From Bifidobacterium callimiconis (GTDB taxonomy: Bacteria; Actinomycetota; Actinomycetes; Actinomycetales; Bifidobacteriaceae), in assembly GCF_003952005.1 (NCBI RefSeq), contig NZ_QXGJ01000004.1, positions 179,760 to 243,759 on the forward strand: a stretch of 64,000 nt of DNA. Reading direction: 5' to 3'. The notes below the pieces were generated by a model. It had not been told where the DNA came from. It ran no database searches and worked only from the letters and a program-made list of their open reading frames with translations. Shown here one piece after another: positions 63,417-64,000 of this stretch (the stretch's first letter is position 1; every line of letters starts with the position of its first letter). A program made the translations under genes and the position numbers.

Positions 63417-63692
63417 TCAGAGGGTGATCTCGGTGGTGACGATGTCGCGGATCTCGTCGATGCTGCGGGGCGTGCCGTCGTCGTTGACCGCGATGAGGTG
63501 GATGAGGGTGGCGAACCTGTCGATGTCGGTCTCGTTGAAGAGGTCCGTGGCCGCCGCGTAGTGCTGGGGGTCCCAGGGGTCGGACCTGCGGGCGAGGAGT
63601 CGTTCGGCGTCCTGCTGTGCGTAGAAGGGCGCCCAGGGGTCGTCGGCGATCTGGTAGGTGCTGGTGTTCCGGGTGTCGGTGGAGGTGGTCAT
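63417..63692 (-). CDS. hypothetical protein
   Basis: 91 residues, acidic and helical, no recognised domain. AAAGGAA precedes the ATG. A GC-rich hairpin (AGGGCTTCCCC/GGGGAGGCCCT, about 63386-63412) lies just beyond its stop, facing the SSB-like gene. Confidence 0.55.
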   Translation of the reverse strand: MTTSTDTRNTSTYQIADDPWAPFYAQQDAERLLARRSDPWDPQHYAAATDLFNETDIDRFATLIHLIAVNDDGTPRSIDEIRDIVTTEITL

Positions 63693-63755
63693 CGTGGTTT
63701 CCTTTCTGGAGCGTGTTCGACGCGATGAACGAGCCGCGGGTTCTGTCGGTGTCGC

Positions 63756-63811
63756 AACCCGCGACGCTCCGAAGGACGGAGTCCTTCGTGTGCGGCGTGG
63801 GTTGCGGCGCC
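63756..63811. promoter_or_regulatory. structured leader: nested inverted repeat
   Basis: GCAACCC and GGGTTGC enclose a smaller perfect stem GAAGGAC-GGA-GTCCTTC (63772-63788). It lies between the divergent starts at 63692 and 63861 and could be a regulatory RNA fold or an operator. Confidence 0.45.
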
Positions 63812-63860
63812 GGCAGGTTCCGTGGCACGATCGGCGGGTCGGACATGCGGGAAGGAAACC

Positions 63861-64000
63861 ATGATGATCGCCGGTCCGTCGCCCTCACGCCTGCCGGTCG
63901 TTGACGGCGTCTGGGCCGTCACGCGCGACTGCGGGATGACCTCCCCCGTGCGCATGCCCGACCCCGCACGCACGAACGTCCGCCGTCCGGGGGACTCTTC
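63861..64000 (+). CDS. partial gene at the window edge
   Basis: An open frame from ATG 63861 (MMIAGPSPSRLP...) runs off the end of the window. GAAGGAA lies just upstream, which supports a real start. Too little is present to name it. Confidence 0.45.
   Translation, partial: MMIAGPSPSRLPVVDGVWAVTRDCGMTSPVRMPDPARTNVRRPGDS

Overview
The window is GC-rich DNA from an actinobacterium, almost certainly a Bifidobacterium. The signs are the argS-lysA and hom-thrB clusters, a Maf protein fused to a Nudix domain, an eight-gene ATP synthase operon with nucS just downstream, a MetA-type homoserine acyltransferase, and a fused substrate-binding/permease amino-acid ABC protein. It divides sharply at an initiator tRNA-Met gene near 30.5 kb.

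Left part (1-30.5 kb) is ordinary chromosome, mostly on the minus strand. In order it holds a HAD phosphatase and the Maf-Nudix fusion; thrB, hom, lysA and argS (threonine, methionine and lysine supply, and tRNA charging); an APC permease; RidA; tRNA-Arg(CCG); an amino-acid ABC transporter; a CYTH protein; a thioredoxin-fold/TPR protein; a membrane protein coupled to a lipoprotein; an FKBP lipoprotein; nucS; the atp operon (atpB-E-F-H-A-G-D-C); and metA. A family of short two-hairpin palindromic repeats sits in many of the intergenic gaps. I found about 12 copies and none to the right of the tRNA.

Right part (30.5-64 kb) looks like an integrative and conjugative element next to tRNA-fMet. It opens with divergent regulators (an XRE repressor and a Cro-like protein) separated by palindromic operators. 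Next come a replication-initiator-like gene with iterons and an AT-rich tract inside its coding sequence, a WhiB-like protein, and a ParA/ribbon-helix-helix pair. Then there is a sortase-assembled surface cluster: an LAATG protein, an LPQTG pilin, a class C sortase and an LPSTG protein with InlB-type repeats. After a small minus-strand accessory group comes a plus-strand type IV secretion operon: VirB2-like Maff2, TrbL/VirB6-like, PrgI/VirB3-like, VirB4, a lytic transglycosylase-CHAP protein and two membrane proteins. It converges on a minus-strand mobilisation operon: MobC, MobP-type relaxase, PcfB-like protein, several unknowns, an SSB-like protein and the VirD4 coupling protein. A likely oriT lies upstream of mobC. 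No integrase is visible, so the right end of the element probably lies beyond the window.

The most unusual signal is a phased 8-bp direct repeat (consensus near CGGTATNG). It occurs in three intergenic places: before parA, before the surface/pilus cluster, and before the type IV secretion operon. A second motif (GTTTGGAA/TTCCAAAC) recurs at four intergenic regions of the same element. Together they suggest that element-encoded DNA-binding proteins, possibly the small RHH partner of ParA, link partition, pilus display and conjugation.
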